The notes below the pieces were generated by a model. It saw nothing but the letters and a program-made list of their open reading frames with translations. It searched no databases and had not been told where the DNA came from. Of a stretch of 64,000 bases of DNA, positions 36,725 to 44,156 are shown piece by piece (positions within the stretch are counted from its first letter, which is position 1; each line of letters starts with the position of its first letter). This DNA comes from Candidatus Anammoxibacter sp. (GTDB lineage: Bacteria > Planctomycetota > Brocadiia > Brocadiales > Anammoxibacteraceae), in contig JAIQZQ010000085.1 in NCBI GenBank assembly GCA_021777105.1, forward strand, positions 33,107 to 97,106. The letters are read 5' to 3'. The position numbers and the translations under genes were made by a program.

Positions 36725-37049
36725 TTTAGTATATATACCTCCAAAGCGTTATATTTAAAAAAGGTTTTTAAGCCCTTGTTTAAGACAAAATAAAGCTAAT
36801 AGTCTACCATGTATTTAAATCTAATTACACTTAATATTTATAAAAAATTTTGGAGCCTGACTCCCTTGTTGGAAATTCTTTTACAAAGTTATACTGTGCT
36901 TGCTGTCACTAAAACACGCAAATAATTCTTTACTTATTAGGCTGTATTTTATATAACAAGCTTTAGAATAACGCATTACAATATGGATAAATATGTGTTT
37001 TGGCCAACAAGAAGTAATTGTAAAAAAATAGAATGTTGTAGGAAAAAGT
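36725..37049. other. Noncoding divergent intergenic region
   Basis: This region separates the DUF2760 operon (reading left) from the MshEN-like gene (reading right). It is very AT-rich. Promoters for both directions should lie here, but only the right-hand one is clear. Confidence 0.4.
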
Positions 37050-37077
37050 TTGCATTTGAAATTATTTATGTTATAGT
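37050..37077 (+). promoter_or_regulatory. Promoter giving a nearly leaderless mRNA
   Basis: TTGCAT (37050-37055), 16 bases, TATAGT (37072-37077). Transcription would start near 37084, two bases before the ATG at 37086. No Shine-Dalgarno sequence is present, which agrees with leaderless translation. Confidence 0.5.
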
Positions 37078-37085
37078 TTGCTATT

Positions 37086-37457
37086 ATGAAAAAACCCCCG
37101 ATAGGTGAAATCCTGATAAGCAAGGGATATGCCACCCCAAAACAGTTAAAGGAAGCGTTGATAAAGCAGAAAAGTTACCCGCGCACATTGCTTGGGGACA
37201 TTTTGGTTTTGATGCGTTATATAAGTTCCGATCAGCTGAAGCACGCTGTTAGCATTCAAAATGAGCTTGCGCAGCAGCCCGCGGAAAATAATCAACAGCA
37301 GGCTTTCCCGCAACCTTCCCACCAGGCTTCTCCACAGGGTGACGCTGGGGGGAAGGTTGCGGGAAAGTTAGACCTTCTGATAGAGCTTTTAATAAAAAAA
37401 GATTTAATAAGCATGGATGAGCTGGCAAATCTGGCAGACGAAAACGCAAAAAAATAA
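37086..37457 (+). CDS. Small protein with MshEN/GspE-N-like domain
   Basis: The 123-aa protein starts with PIGEILISKGYATPKQLKEA and LGDILVLMRYISSDQLKHAV, the paired short helices of the GspE N-terminal / MshEN fold, which in larger ATPases can bind c-di-GMP. Here it stands alone, with a Gln/Pro-rich linker and a helical C-terminus (LDLLIELLIKKDLISMDELA). It might be an adaptor for a type II secretion or pilus ATPase, or a free c-di-GMP sensor. It lies eight bases before the DegT gene. Confidence 0.65.
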   Translation: MKKPPIGEILISKGYATPKQLKEALIKQKSYPRTLLGDILVLMRYISSDQLKHAVSIQNELAQQPAENNQQQAFPQPSHQASPQGDAGGKVAGKLDLLIELLIKKDLISMDELANLADENAKK

Positions 37458-37465
37458 AACAATCA

Positions 37466-38578
37466 ATGAGTTTTAACGAGAACCAAGTATATTTTGAACG
37501 CCCTGGTGACGCAAAGAGAGATGTTATTCCTCATTCAACGCCTTTTTTTGACCAAAGCGATATTGACGCTGTAAGCGACACGATCAAGTCGGGCATAATC
37601 GCGCCTAACGCAAAAAGCGCTGAATTTGAAGGTGCGCTTTCAGGATATTTAGGAGTTGAAGATTGTTTTGTGTCTAATTCCGGAACTTCCGCGTTGCACC
37701 TGGCTCTGCTGGCGTTGGGTTTAAACAAGGGCGCCAAGGTTTTGATGCCGAGTCTGGTATGTTACGCTGTTCTTGACGCAGTGAACCACGCGGGCGCTGA
37801 GCCTGTTTTTGTTGATGCTGATCCGGCGACTTTGAATATTTGCGTTAAGGACGCAAAGAGAAAGAGCAGTTGCAAACCCGGGGCGATTATTGTGCCGCAT
37901 TTATATGGCCGGGCGGCTGATATTGAAGAGATATTGAATATCGGAGTTCCTGTTATAGAAGACTGTAGCCAGGCTTTGGGTTGCGAGGTTGGGGGCAAAA
38001 AGCTTGGGAGTTTCGGGGCTGTGTCGACTTTTTCGTTTTACGCGACAAAGCTTATTGCAACAGGAACGGGCGGGGCGGTTGCGTCGAATTCTTCTTCTTT
38101 AATGGAGCGTGTAAAAGAGCTGGGCACAAATTATTATAAAGACAATTATGTTGAGAGGTACAACTACAGGATGTCTGATTTGCAGGCAAGCCTGGGCATC
38201 TCTCAATTTGCCAAACTTGAGACATTTTTGAGGCGAAGGGGGCGCATTGCCGAGGCATATAACGAGGCGTTTAAAGCGCTTGATGTTCAATTGCCCGAGA
38301 TTAAAACAGACGGCTCTCATATATATTATAGATATATGATTAATGTTGGCTTAAAAAGGGACGAATATGTCAGATTGATGAGAGAGAGGGGGGTAACGTG
38401 TGAAACTCCGGATTTTCCCATTCACAGATTTGCCGGTCTGCCGATTGATGAATATCCTGGAGCTGAAACTGCTTACGGGTCAAACATTTCAATACCAATA
38501 TATCCATATCTAACTGATATTGAGGTTGGATATATTGCGGATAGTTTTATTGCAACATGCCAATATATAAGCAATTAG
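37466..38578 (+). CDS. DegT/DnrJ/EryC1-family aminotransferase
   Basis: The 370-aa PLP enzyme has the family blocks SNSGTSALHLALLALGL, EDCSQALGCEVGGKKLGSFG and the active-site lysine in FSFYATKLIATGTGG. It transfers an amino group from glutamate to a keto-sugar nucleotide, making amino sugars for surface glycans. It follows the MshEN-like gene by eight bases and shares its promoter. Other glycan genes lie at 42.7-51.3 kb. Confidence 0.9.
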   Translation: MSFNENQVYFERPGDAKRDVIPHSTPFFDQSDIDAVSDTIKSGIIAPNAKSAEFEGALSGYLGVEDCFVSNSGTSALHLALLALGLNKGAKVLMPSLVCYAVLDAVNHAGAEPVFVDADPATLNICVKDAKRKSSCKPGAIIVPHLYGRAADIEEILNIGVPVIEDCSQALGCEVGGKKLGSFGAVSTFSFYATKLIATGTGGAVASNSSSLMERVKELGTNYYKDNYVERYNYRMSDLQASLGISQFAKLETFLRRRGRIAEAYNEAFKALDVQLPEIKTDGSHIYYRYMINVGLKRDEYVRLMRERGVTCETPDFPIHRFAGLPIDEYPGAETAYGSNISIPIYPYLTDIEVGYIADSFIATCQYISN

Positions 38579-38908
38579 CCAAAATAAATGTGGTATAATA
38601 TATATGTCATTTTAATGTATTTATAATAATATATATTTTCGGCTTTTTTATTGGCGGGGTAATCGCTTATATTATAGACCGAAATTTTGCATAGGGCGCT
38701 CATATACTGTAGATTGTATTTAACGCCTTGCAATAAAATAGCTTATGAGAAATTTTGAGCCAATTTAGCGCTGTTGTAACTGCGCAAAATTTTCACAGAT
38801 GCGCAAATAATTGGGTTATTTTTGTTTTAAAATAGAGCAAGTTACCTTAAAAGGGGTTAAATATTAATTTATTTATATTTAAAGGATTAAAAAAAGGAGG
38901 GCCTAGCC
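38579..38908. other. Leader region of Gly-rich gene 1
   Basis: No gene is supported. It includes a sigma-54-like element at 38651-38668, two TGCGCAA motifs at about 38783-38810, and a long AT-rich leader ending in AAAAAAAGGAGGGCC before the ATG. Confidence 0.4.
38651..38668 (+). promoter_or_regulatory. Sigma-54-like promoter, Gly-rich gene 1
   Basis: TTGGCGGGGTAATCGCTT keeps the obligatory GG (38653-38654) and GC (38665-38666) with exactly ten bases between. The -12 part is CGCT rather than TGCT. Transcription would start near 38678, leaving a leader of about 230 bases. Confidence 0.35.
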
Positions 38909-39292
38909 ATGAGTAAACGAAGAAGGAGGTCCAGGAAGAGCAAAAGAAGAAATATTATTGCGAATATAAAGCTGTACTCCGCTATTTTTGGCGGATGTTT
39001 TGCTGTTGCGGGCATATTGAGCGTCGCTACGGGCAAGTTGCCGGGCATGTTTAACAATGCCTTGCAAAATGCCGTATCATCCTCAATTGAGGCAAAAATG
39101 GGCAGTTTGGGCGGCGCAGGCGGCGCAGGCGGGGCTGCGTCTATAATAAACAATGTTTTAAATGAATCAAGGACAACCGACAACAGCAGGAGCATTAACG
39201 TAAACAAAGGCGGAGGCGGAGGAGGCGGACTCGGAGGAGCTGAAGCAAGCAAGGTGAGGGCGCTTATGCAAAAGCATGCGGATAAGTTATAA
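38909..39292 (+). CDS. Arg-rich / membrane / poly-Gly small protein, paralogue 1
   Basis: This 127-aa protein has four parts. MSKRRRRSRKSKRR is strongly basic. One membrane helix follows (about 22-45, LYSAIFGGCFAVAGILSVAT). Then comes an amphipathic stretch with SSSIEAKMG, and a Ser/Asn linker ending in seven glycines. The C-terminus RALMQKHADKL is identical in all three paralogues. There is no signal-peptide cleavage site; positive-inside rules predict a cytoplasmic basic N-terminus and an outward tail. AAGGAGGG is a strong ribosome site. I do not recognise the family. A membrane-anchored structural or surface protein is possible. Confidence 0.75.
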   Translation: MSKRRRRSRKSKRRNIIANIKLYSAIFGGCFAVAGILSVATGKLPGMFNNALQNAVSSSIEAKMGSLGGAGGAGGAASIINNVLNESRTTDNSRSINVNKGGGGGGGLGGAEASKVRALMQKHADKL

Positions 39293-39343
39293 AGCCGACG
39301 CGCTAAATTAGAAATGAATTTCATGAGAAGTACTGAGTGGTAT

Positions 39344-39377
39344 AAAAAGCCGCGCCTTTTGGCGCGGCTTTTTTTTT
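39344..39377 (+). terminator. Terminator 1 of the Gly-rich family
   Basis: GCCGCGCC-TTTT-GGCGCGGC (39349-39368) followed by nine T, preceded by A-rich sequence. The 50 bases before it are also shared with the other two copies. Confidence 0.9.
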
Positions 39378-39644
39378 GTCATCCATCCTGAAAAGAGTGT
39401 AAAGTTCATAAGTAAAAGTGCCTATTACTGTTATAAAAATTACACCAATATGTAATTTTTACAACAATTACTTTAACATACAGTATAGTATAGAGTTATA
39501 GCAAATATGTTGGTCCTGTTTTGGGCTGCATGGTGTTATAAATCTGCCATGTACAATATTTGCCCCTTCCGTCAAGAATCCACAACATTGCCTTAACATG
39601 TTGCAGTATAACAAGTTAAGGTGTGATTGCCGTAAAAGTTCCGT
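39378..39644. other. Noncoding gap between Gly-rich genes 1 and 2
   Basis: No gene is supported between the terminator of copy 1 and the sigma-54-like site of copy 2. The sequence is AT-rich, without repeats that I can define. Confidence 0.4.
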
Positions 39645-39662
39645 TTGGCATAAAATTTGCTA
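39645..39662 (+). promoter_or_regulatory. Sigma-54-like promoter, Gly-rich gene 2
   Basis: TTTGGCATAAAATTTGCTAA contains TGGCA and TTTGCT with GG (39647-39648) and GC (39659-39660) exactly ten bases apart, a close match to TGGCAC-N5-TTGC. Transcription would start near 39672, about 175 bases before the ATG. Confidence 0.5.
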
Positions 39663-39845
39663 ATTGTTTATCAAAACACTTTTTTTTCTGAAATTGAGTG
39701 TTTTCTTTCCGGGCCAATGTCTATGAGGCGCTTACTTGGACACGTGTTAAAGCTTCATATAGATATTAAAGCCGGCGTTTATAAATCACGCGGAACAATT
39801 GCGCATGTTTTTGTGTTAATTACGTTAATGGGGAGGGTTTTACGG

Positions 39846-40208
39846 ATGAGTAGAAGGCGAAGGCGTTCGATAAAGACGCGGATGAAACGTTCAATAAGAA
39901 AATTGAAATTATATTGCATTGTTCTTGGCGTAAGTTTTGCGGCCGCAGGAATGTTGAGTTTAGCCACGGGCCAGTTGCCGGGCATGTTCCGCAGCGCTTT
40001 GCAAGGCGCCATATCATCTTCAATAGACGGTATGGGAGGAGGTGATAGCGCATCGCGAATAATAAATAATGTTATGAATCAAACATCGTCAACCGACAAT
40101 AGCAAAAGCCTTAGCGTAAATAATGGCGGCGGCGGTGGCGGTGGACTAGGCGCCTCTGAAGCAAATACGATAAGGGCGCTGATGCAAAAACATGCGGATA
40201 AGTTATAA
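39846..40208 (+). CDS. Arg-rich / membrane / poly-Gly small protein, paralogue 2
   Basis: The 120-aa protein has the same plan as paralogue 1: MSRRRRRSIKTRMKRSIRKL, one membrane helix (about 21-44), ATGQLPGMFRSAL, SSSIDGMGGG, a Ser/Asn/Thr linker, seven glycines and RALMQKHADKL. GGGAGGG precedes the ATG at 39846. The frame runs upstream to 39657, but that part has no ribosome site and is not conserved. It is closest to paralogue 3 (shared ASRIINNVMNQTSSTDNS). Confidence 0.75.
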   Translation: MSRRRRRSIKTRMKRSIRKLKLYCIVLGVSFAAAGMLSLATGQLPGMFRSALQGAISSSIDGMGGGDSASRIINNVMNQTSSTDNSKSLSVNNGGGGGGGLGASEANTIRALMQKHADKL

Positions 40209-40260
40209 ATTCCCCGCGTAAATTAACGAATTAATCTCATGGTAAGTATTAAGTGGTATA

Positions 40261-40293
40261 AAAAGCCGCGCCTTTTGGCGCGGCTTTTTTTTT
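40261..40293 (+). terminator. Terminator 2 of the Gly-rich family
   Basis: GCCGCGCC-TTTT-GGCGCGGC (40265-40284) followed by nine T. The stem and loop are identical to terminator 1. Confidence 0.9.
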
Positions 40294-40577
40294 GCCATAA
40301 ATTAGGCGATTGTTAAATTATTTAAACAACGTCGCCGGCGTATACCCGCCGGAGTTTCAGTCGGTCACAGGTATGTTTGGCTGCGCATTTAACAATGCTC
40401 CTCTTAACAATTGTCACGGTTTTAAATAACAAATCCATTACGACTCATTTGTGCCTGAACCAAACGGGCAATATTGTTAAGCATGTTAGACGGTAAATAA
40501 ATTGCCTGGCATACTAAGAATGTGGATGTGTTGGCGCATGTCGTAGCGAGCCTTGCCATCTAAATGTTTTAATAATA

Positions 40578-40611
40578 GTCCAAAATTTGCGCGGTTGCGC
40601 AAATTTTGGAC
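40578..40611. repeat. Perfect 15-base hairpin built on TGCGCAA
   Basis: GTCCAAAATTTGCGC (40578-40592) is the exact complement of 40597-40611, with loop GGTT. There is no T-run, so it is not a simple terminator. It carries the TGCGCAA core seen in other intergenic regions of this window. Confidence 0.7.
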
Positions 40612-40716
40612 ATCCTTTGGGCTGGAGTTCATATCTCTCGGCTCTATATATATTTATGACTTTTAATGTTCTTGTAAAATCTAAATAATTATATGATTCA
40701 CGCAAGGTTTTTCATA

Positions 40717-40745
40717 TTGAAAATAACTTAATGATATGATAATAT
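40717..40745 (+). promoter_or_regulatory. Possible promoter of Gly-rich gene 3
   Basis: TTGAAA (40717-40722), a 17-base spacer and TAATAT (40740-40745). The region is AT-rich, so a chance match is possible. No good GG-N10-GC element was found for this copy. Confidence 0.35.
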
Positions 40746-41010
40746 TGTTTTTTTGTTTGTTGCTGCTCTAAACTTATAAGTTTGGTTAGCAAGTATATTT
40801 GGGCGGTTTTGTGGAAAAACAAAACAAACATTTGGTCAATTCAACTGTCGCTAAGGTTTTGGAAGATATTAAAGCTTACGTTTAAAACACGCGGAATAAT
40901 TATGTATGTTTTATCCTCTCCGAGGATAACAATGAATAGAATCAGAAAGGTACTGGATGTTAGCAAAAACTTCTGTTTAACTAATTACTTTAATAAGGAA
41001 AGTTTTACGG

Positions 41011-41388
41011 ATGAGTAAGAGAAGAAGGAGAAGGCGTTCGATAAAGACGCGGATGAAACGTTTAATAAAAAAGGTGAAATTATATTCAGCTATACTTGGC
41101 GTAAGTTTTGCTGTTGCGGGCATTCTGAGTATGGTCACGGGCCAGTTGCCGAGTATGTTTCGCGGCGCTTTGCAAAGCGCCGTCTCATCTTCAATAGACG
41201 CGCAAATGGGCGGTCAGGGAGGAGGTGATAGCGCATCGCGAATAATAAATAATGTTATGAATCAAACATCGTCAACCGACAATAGCAGAAGCATTAGCGT
41301 AAACAAAGGCGGCGGTGGCGGCGGATTAGGCGCCTCTGAGGCAAATAGAATAAGAGCCCTAATGCAAAAACATGCGGATAAGCTATAA
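41011..41388 (+). CDS. Arg-rich / membrane / poly-Gly small protein, paralogue 3
   Basis: The 125-aa protein repeats the family plan: MSKRRRRRRSIKTRMKR, one membrane helix (about 23-46, LYSAILGVSFAVAGILSMVT), SSSIDAQMGGQGGG, ASRIINNVMNQ, a Ser/Asn/Thr linker, six glycines and the invariant RALMQKHADKL. AAGGAAAG lies before the ATG. The close match to paralogue 2 in coding and flanking DNA points to a recent duplication, while the linker and glycine count vary. Confidence 0.75.
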   Translation: MSKRRRRRRSIKTRMKRLIKKVKLYSAILGVSFAVAGILSMVTGQLPSMFRGALQSAVSSSIDAQMGGQGGGDSASRIINNVMNQTSSTDNSRSISVNKGGGGGGLGASEANRIRALMQKHADKL

Positions 41389-41437
41389 AACTATTGTGTA
41401 AATTAAAAATTAATCTCAAAAAAGTATTAAATAGTAT

Positions 41438-41479
41438 AAGAAGCCGCGCCTTTTGGCGCGGCTTCTTTTTTTTTTTTTT
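41438..41479 (+). terminator. Terminator 3 of the Gly-rich family
   Basis: A 13-base stem (AAGAAGCCGCGCC / GGCGCGGCTTCTT) with TTTT loop is followed by a long T-run. The core is identical to the other two, and the stem is extended by a compensatory change (AAG to CTT). Confidence 0.92.
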
Positions 41480-41566
41480 GCATAAATTAAGCGTGGTAAT
41501 AATTTCTGAATAGAATGAGACTCTATCCGACTCTTAAAAGTTGACGTTCCTTAGCGGCGAGGAGAT

Positions 41567-42733
41567 TTATTGGTTTAGTATTTTTCTTATTTCTTTCATC
41601 GCGAATGGAAACGCGCCGTCTTCGCACGTTCGAAGAAAATCGGCAACCCTTCTGCTTGACAACGTATCCTGCTTTGCGCCGTGGGGAATTTCTATCGGTT
41701 TTTCAACAATATTGGCGATGGCTAGATTATTTCCAGTGTCGAGTATGGAAAAAAGACCGCTCGACTGGCTGATCTCGTTTGAATACATCAGTATGCATGA
41801 CGATTTTGACGATAGCGCTATGCCTTCGGCTAAAGAATTTTGAATGATATTATTTCGTATTAACACCCTTGATACGATGTCTTTAATGATTCGTATACCG
41901 TTATTACAATTGGAGATTTTATTGTTTTCGATTATCGAATCAGAAGATTTATAGAAACCTATTCCATTTTTGCAATTTGAAATGGTGTTGTCAACGACTC
42001 TGACATTGTGTGAATTTATACTTACATGAATACCATCATTGGCTACATTTTGAATTATATTGCCTTTAACCAGCACATCGCGAGCGCCTTTGCCCTCTGA
42101 AGAACCTCCCGGATTCAACCCGTCGTCACGCGTTCCTATCACTCGGTTGTTGATCACTTGGATGTTTGCGCAATCTTTTAGGGCAAACCAGGCATCGTAG
42201 CTGGAATTTGTCAATAGACACTCTTCGATAATGGCATTTTCTACATGTCCCCGCATGGCAATTAGCGAGGATAGAAGGCCCGGCGCCGACGGCACGCCGG
42301 CGCCGGTAATGTGAACTTTTCGAATTATCGTGTCAACGATCTTTGATTTGTCATCGCCTTCGTGCCTTATACAGTCGAAATCGCCCAAGGCGTGGATTGT
42401 CGAGCAGTCCCCTGTGCCCCGAATGGTTACATGGGAACGCATATTAATGGTTTTCCCGATACAAAAATGACCGGCGGGTATAAAAACGACGCCTTTAGAT
42501 TTAGACGCCAGATCGATTGCTTTTTGTATAGCATCGCTGTCGTCTGTCGGACACCGGCCTACCGCCCCAAATTCAATAATATCAAATACCTTTTGGCCCG
42601 CTTCAACAAGCTTGTCGCCATCGTTTTCATTTGAAGAAACGTAGCCACAACACTGCAATCCCAAAACCGTCCAGATTATAATTGCCAATAACCGGTATCC
42701 GGCAAAATATAGAACGCCGCAATTCGTTTTCAT
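41567..42733 (-). CDS. Secreted right-handed beta-helix (pectate-lyase-like) protein
   Basis: The 388-aa protein has a hydrophobic N-terminal segment with adjacent cysteines (VLGLQCCGY), possibly a lipoprotein-like signal. It is followed by FDIIEFGAVGRCPTDDSDAI, the start of the Pectate_lyase_3 / GH28-like fold, and parallel beta-helix rungs (VRVVDNTISNCKNGIGFYKS and similar, about 190-340). Such proteins bind or cut polysaccharides or act as epimerases. Its place beside the glycosyltransferases suggests a role on a surface or capsular polymer. The ATG at 42733 is preferred to an upstream TTG. Confidence 0.82.
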   Translation of the reverse strand: MKTNCGVLYFAGYRLLAIIIWTVLGLQCCGYVSSNENDGDKLVEAGQKVFDIIEFGAVGRCPTDDSDAIQKAIDLASKSKGVVFIPAGHFCIGKTINMRSHVTIRGTGDCSTIHALGDFDCIRHEGDDKSKIVDTIIRKVHITGAGVPSAPGLLSSLIAMRGHVENAIIEECLLTNSSYDAWFALKDCANIQVINNRVIGTRDDGLNPGGSSEGKGARDVLVKGNIIQNVANDGIHVSINSHNVRVVDNTISNCKNGIGFYKSSDSIIENNKISNCNNGIRIIKDIVSRVLIRNNIIQNSLAEGIALSSKSSCILMYSNEISQSSGLFSILDTGNNLAIANIVEKPIEIPHGAKQDTLSSRRVADFLRTCEDGAFPFAMKEIRKILNQ

Positions 42734-42949
42734 TTTATAACCTGACTTTTCACTTTTTTTAAACAAATCTTTAGTAAAATTACTTTTTGATAAATTATAA
42801 CAAGCCTAAAAAAATGCCACAAGGCGGAAATATTGAAAATATATTTGCGAATTTTGTGTATTTTTGTTTTATATGGGAATCAAAAAACAGTGTAAAGGTG
42901 TTATTGCGGTTTATATCTGTTATTTATAGCAAAAGTTTCAGGGGTGTTT

Positions 42950-44131
42950 ATGAGAATTGTAGCAAAAAAAGAGGTTGTAGTTTTTACTGAAATCTTTCCT
43001 GACGCTGAAAATCCGGCTTCGGGTGTTTTTGTTTTGGAACTGGTTCGCAACCTAATTGGGCATTTCGATTTAACGGTAATTCACCCTAAAAGGCGCGGCT
43101 TTCTTTGTGGCATATCAAAGGATAACGGTTCGCAAGGCTATGGTGCTGAAAATGAAGAATGGAAAGTGATAAATCCTGTAATGTTTTCTCCTTTCAGATG
43201 CGACCGTTTGTGGTTGCGCTCAATTATGTTTGTGGTTGCGGCGTTCAAGTTTATATTTAAGAACCGGGGGCGCAATTTTGTCATACTTGCTGAAATGGCG
43301 TGCCCTGCCGGGTTTGCGGCTGTAATACTTGGCCGGTTGTTTAATAAACAGGCTCTAATTGTGGCGCAGGGCTCGGATATTAATGTTTATCCAAAGTTGC
43401 CGATTCTTGGGGCAATGGTGAAATACGCATTGCTACGCGCGGACAAGATTGTTACAGTTTCAGAAGATCTGAGGCGCAAATGCGCCGAGATTACCGGCCG
43501 TGGAAAAGATATAATCGCAATAAGAAACGGGGTGGATAGGGCAAGATTTATGCCAATGGATAAGAATGCTTGCCGAACCAGGCTATCCTTGCCTTTGAAT
43601 AGAAAAATTGCGCTCTTTGTAGGCAATATTTTAAAGAGCAAAGGGGTGTTTGACTTGCTGCGGGCCGCTGTTTTGTTAAAAAGGGATCTGGATATTACAA
43701 TTGTTTTTGTGGGCGCCGGGGCTGATATGCCGGAGCTATACAAAGATGTAAGAATGCTTGAATTGGAAAACGAAATTGTTGTTGTTGGAAACGCTGCGCA
43801 CCGGGATGTGCCTGTTTACATGAATGCATGCGATGTTTTATGCCTGCCGAGTTATAACGAGGGTATGCCGAATGTGATACTTGAGGCTCTATGTTGCGGG
43901 ACGCCGGTTGTGGCTACTAAAGTTGGGGGCATCCCTGAAATAATAAACGATTCGCGATTTGGCATGCTTGTTGAGCCCAAAAGCCCTGACCGTTTGTCCG
44001 CGGCATTAAAGGAAGGTTTGCCAAAAGAGTGGGACAGAGGTTTCATAACGGATTACAGCAAACAATTGTCATGGGAAGCTGCGGCAGGCAAATATAAGGA
44101 TGTGATTGATAAATTATCGGGCAAAGTTTAA
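42950..44131 (+). CDS. GT4-family glycosyltransferase
   Basis: The 393-aa GT-B enzyme has LVRNLIGHFDLTVIHP near the N-terminus, the central RNGVDRARF, GNILKSKGVFDLLRA, and the donor-binding block PSYNEGMPNVILEALCCGTP with the EX7E pattern. It uses a nucleotide sugar to extend a cell-surface glycan in the cytoplasm. GGGG lies five bases before the ATG at 42950; a GTG at 42944 is in frame. It is divergent from the beta-helix gene and convergent with the second GT4 gene. Confidence 0.9.
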   Translation: MRIVAKKEVVVFTEIFPDAENPASGVFVLELVRNLIGHFDLTVIHPKRRGFLCGISKDNGSQGYGAENEEWKVINPVMFSPFRCDRLWLRSIMFVVAAFKFIFKNRGRNFVILAEMACPAGFAAVILGRLFNKQALIVAQGSDINVYPKLPILGAMVKYALLRADKIVTVSEDLRRKCAEITGRGKDIIAIRNGVDRARFMPMDKNACRTRLSLPLNRKIALFVGNILKSKGVFDLLRAAVLLKRDLDITIVFVGAGADMPELYKDVRMLELENEIVVVGNAAHRDVPVYMNACDVLCLPSYNEGMPNVILEALCCGTPVVATKVGGIPEIINDSRFGMLVEPKSPDRLSAALKEGLPKEWDRGFITDYSKQLSWEAAAGKYKDVIDKLSGKV

Positions 44132-44156
44132 GGTTTTATTTTGTTTAAGAACGCGG

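Larger units (their letters stand above)
40209..41010. other. Noncoding gap between Gly-rich genes 2 and 3
   Basis: Besides the terminator and hairpin annotated separately, this 800-base region has no supported gene. Its last 150 bases (from about 40862) resemble the leader of copy 2 (from about 39758): both contain AGATATTAAAGC and CACGCGGAA, so the leader was duplicated with the gene. A TTATCCTC/GAGGATAA hairpin lies at about 40911-40929. Confidence 0.5.

Noticed and set aside
39657..39845. N-terminal extension of Gly-rich paralogue 2
   Set aside because: The extension is not present in paralogues 1 and 3, lacks a ribosome site and lies in the leader; the ATG at 39846 matches the others.
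40800..40816. GG-N10-GG sequence before Gly-rich gene 3 as a sigma-54 site
   Set aside because: The invariant GC at -12 is missing.
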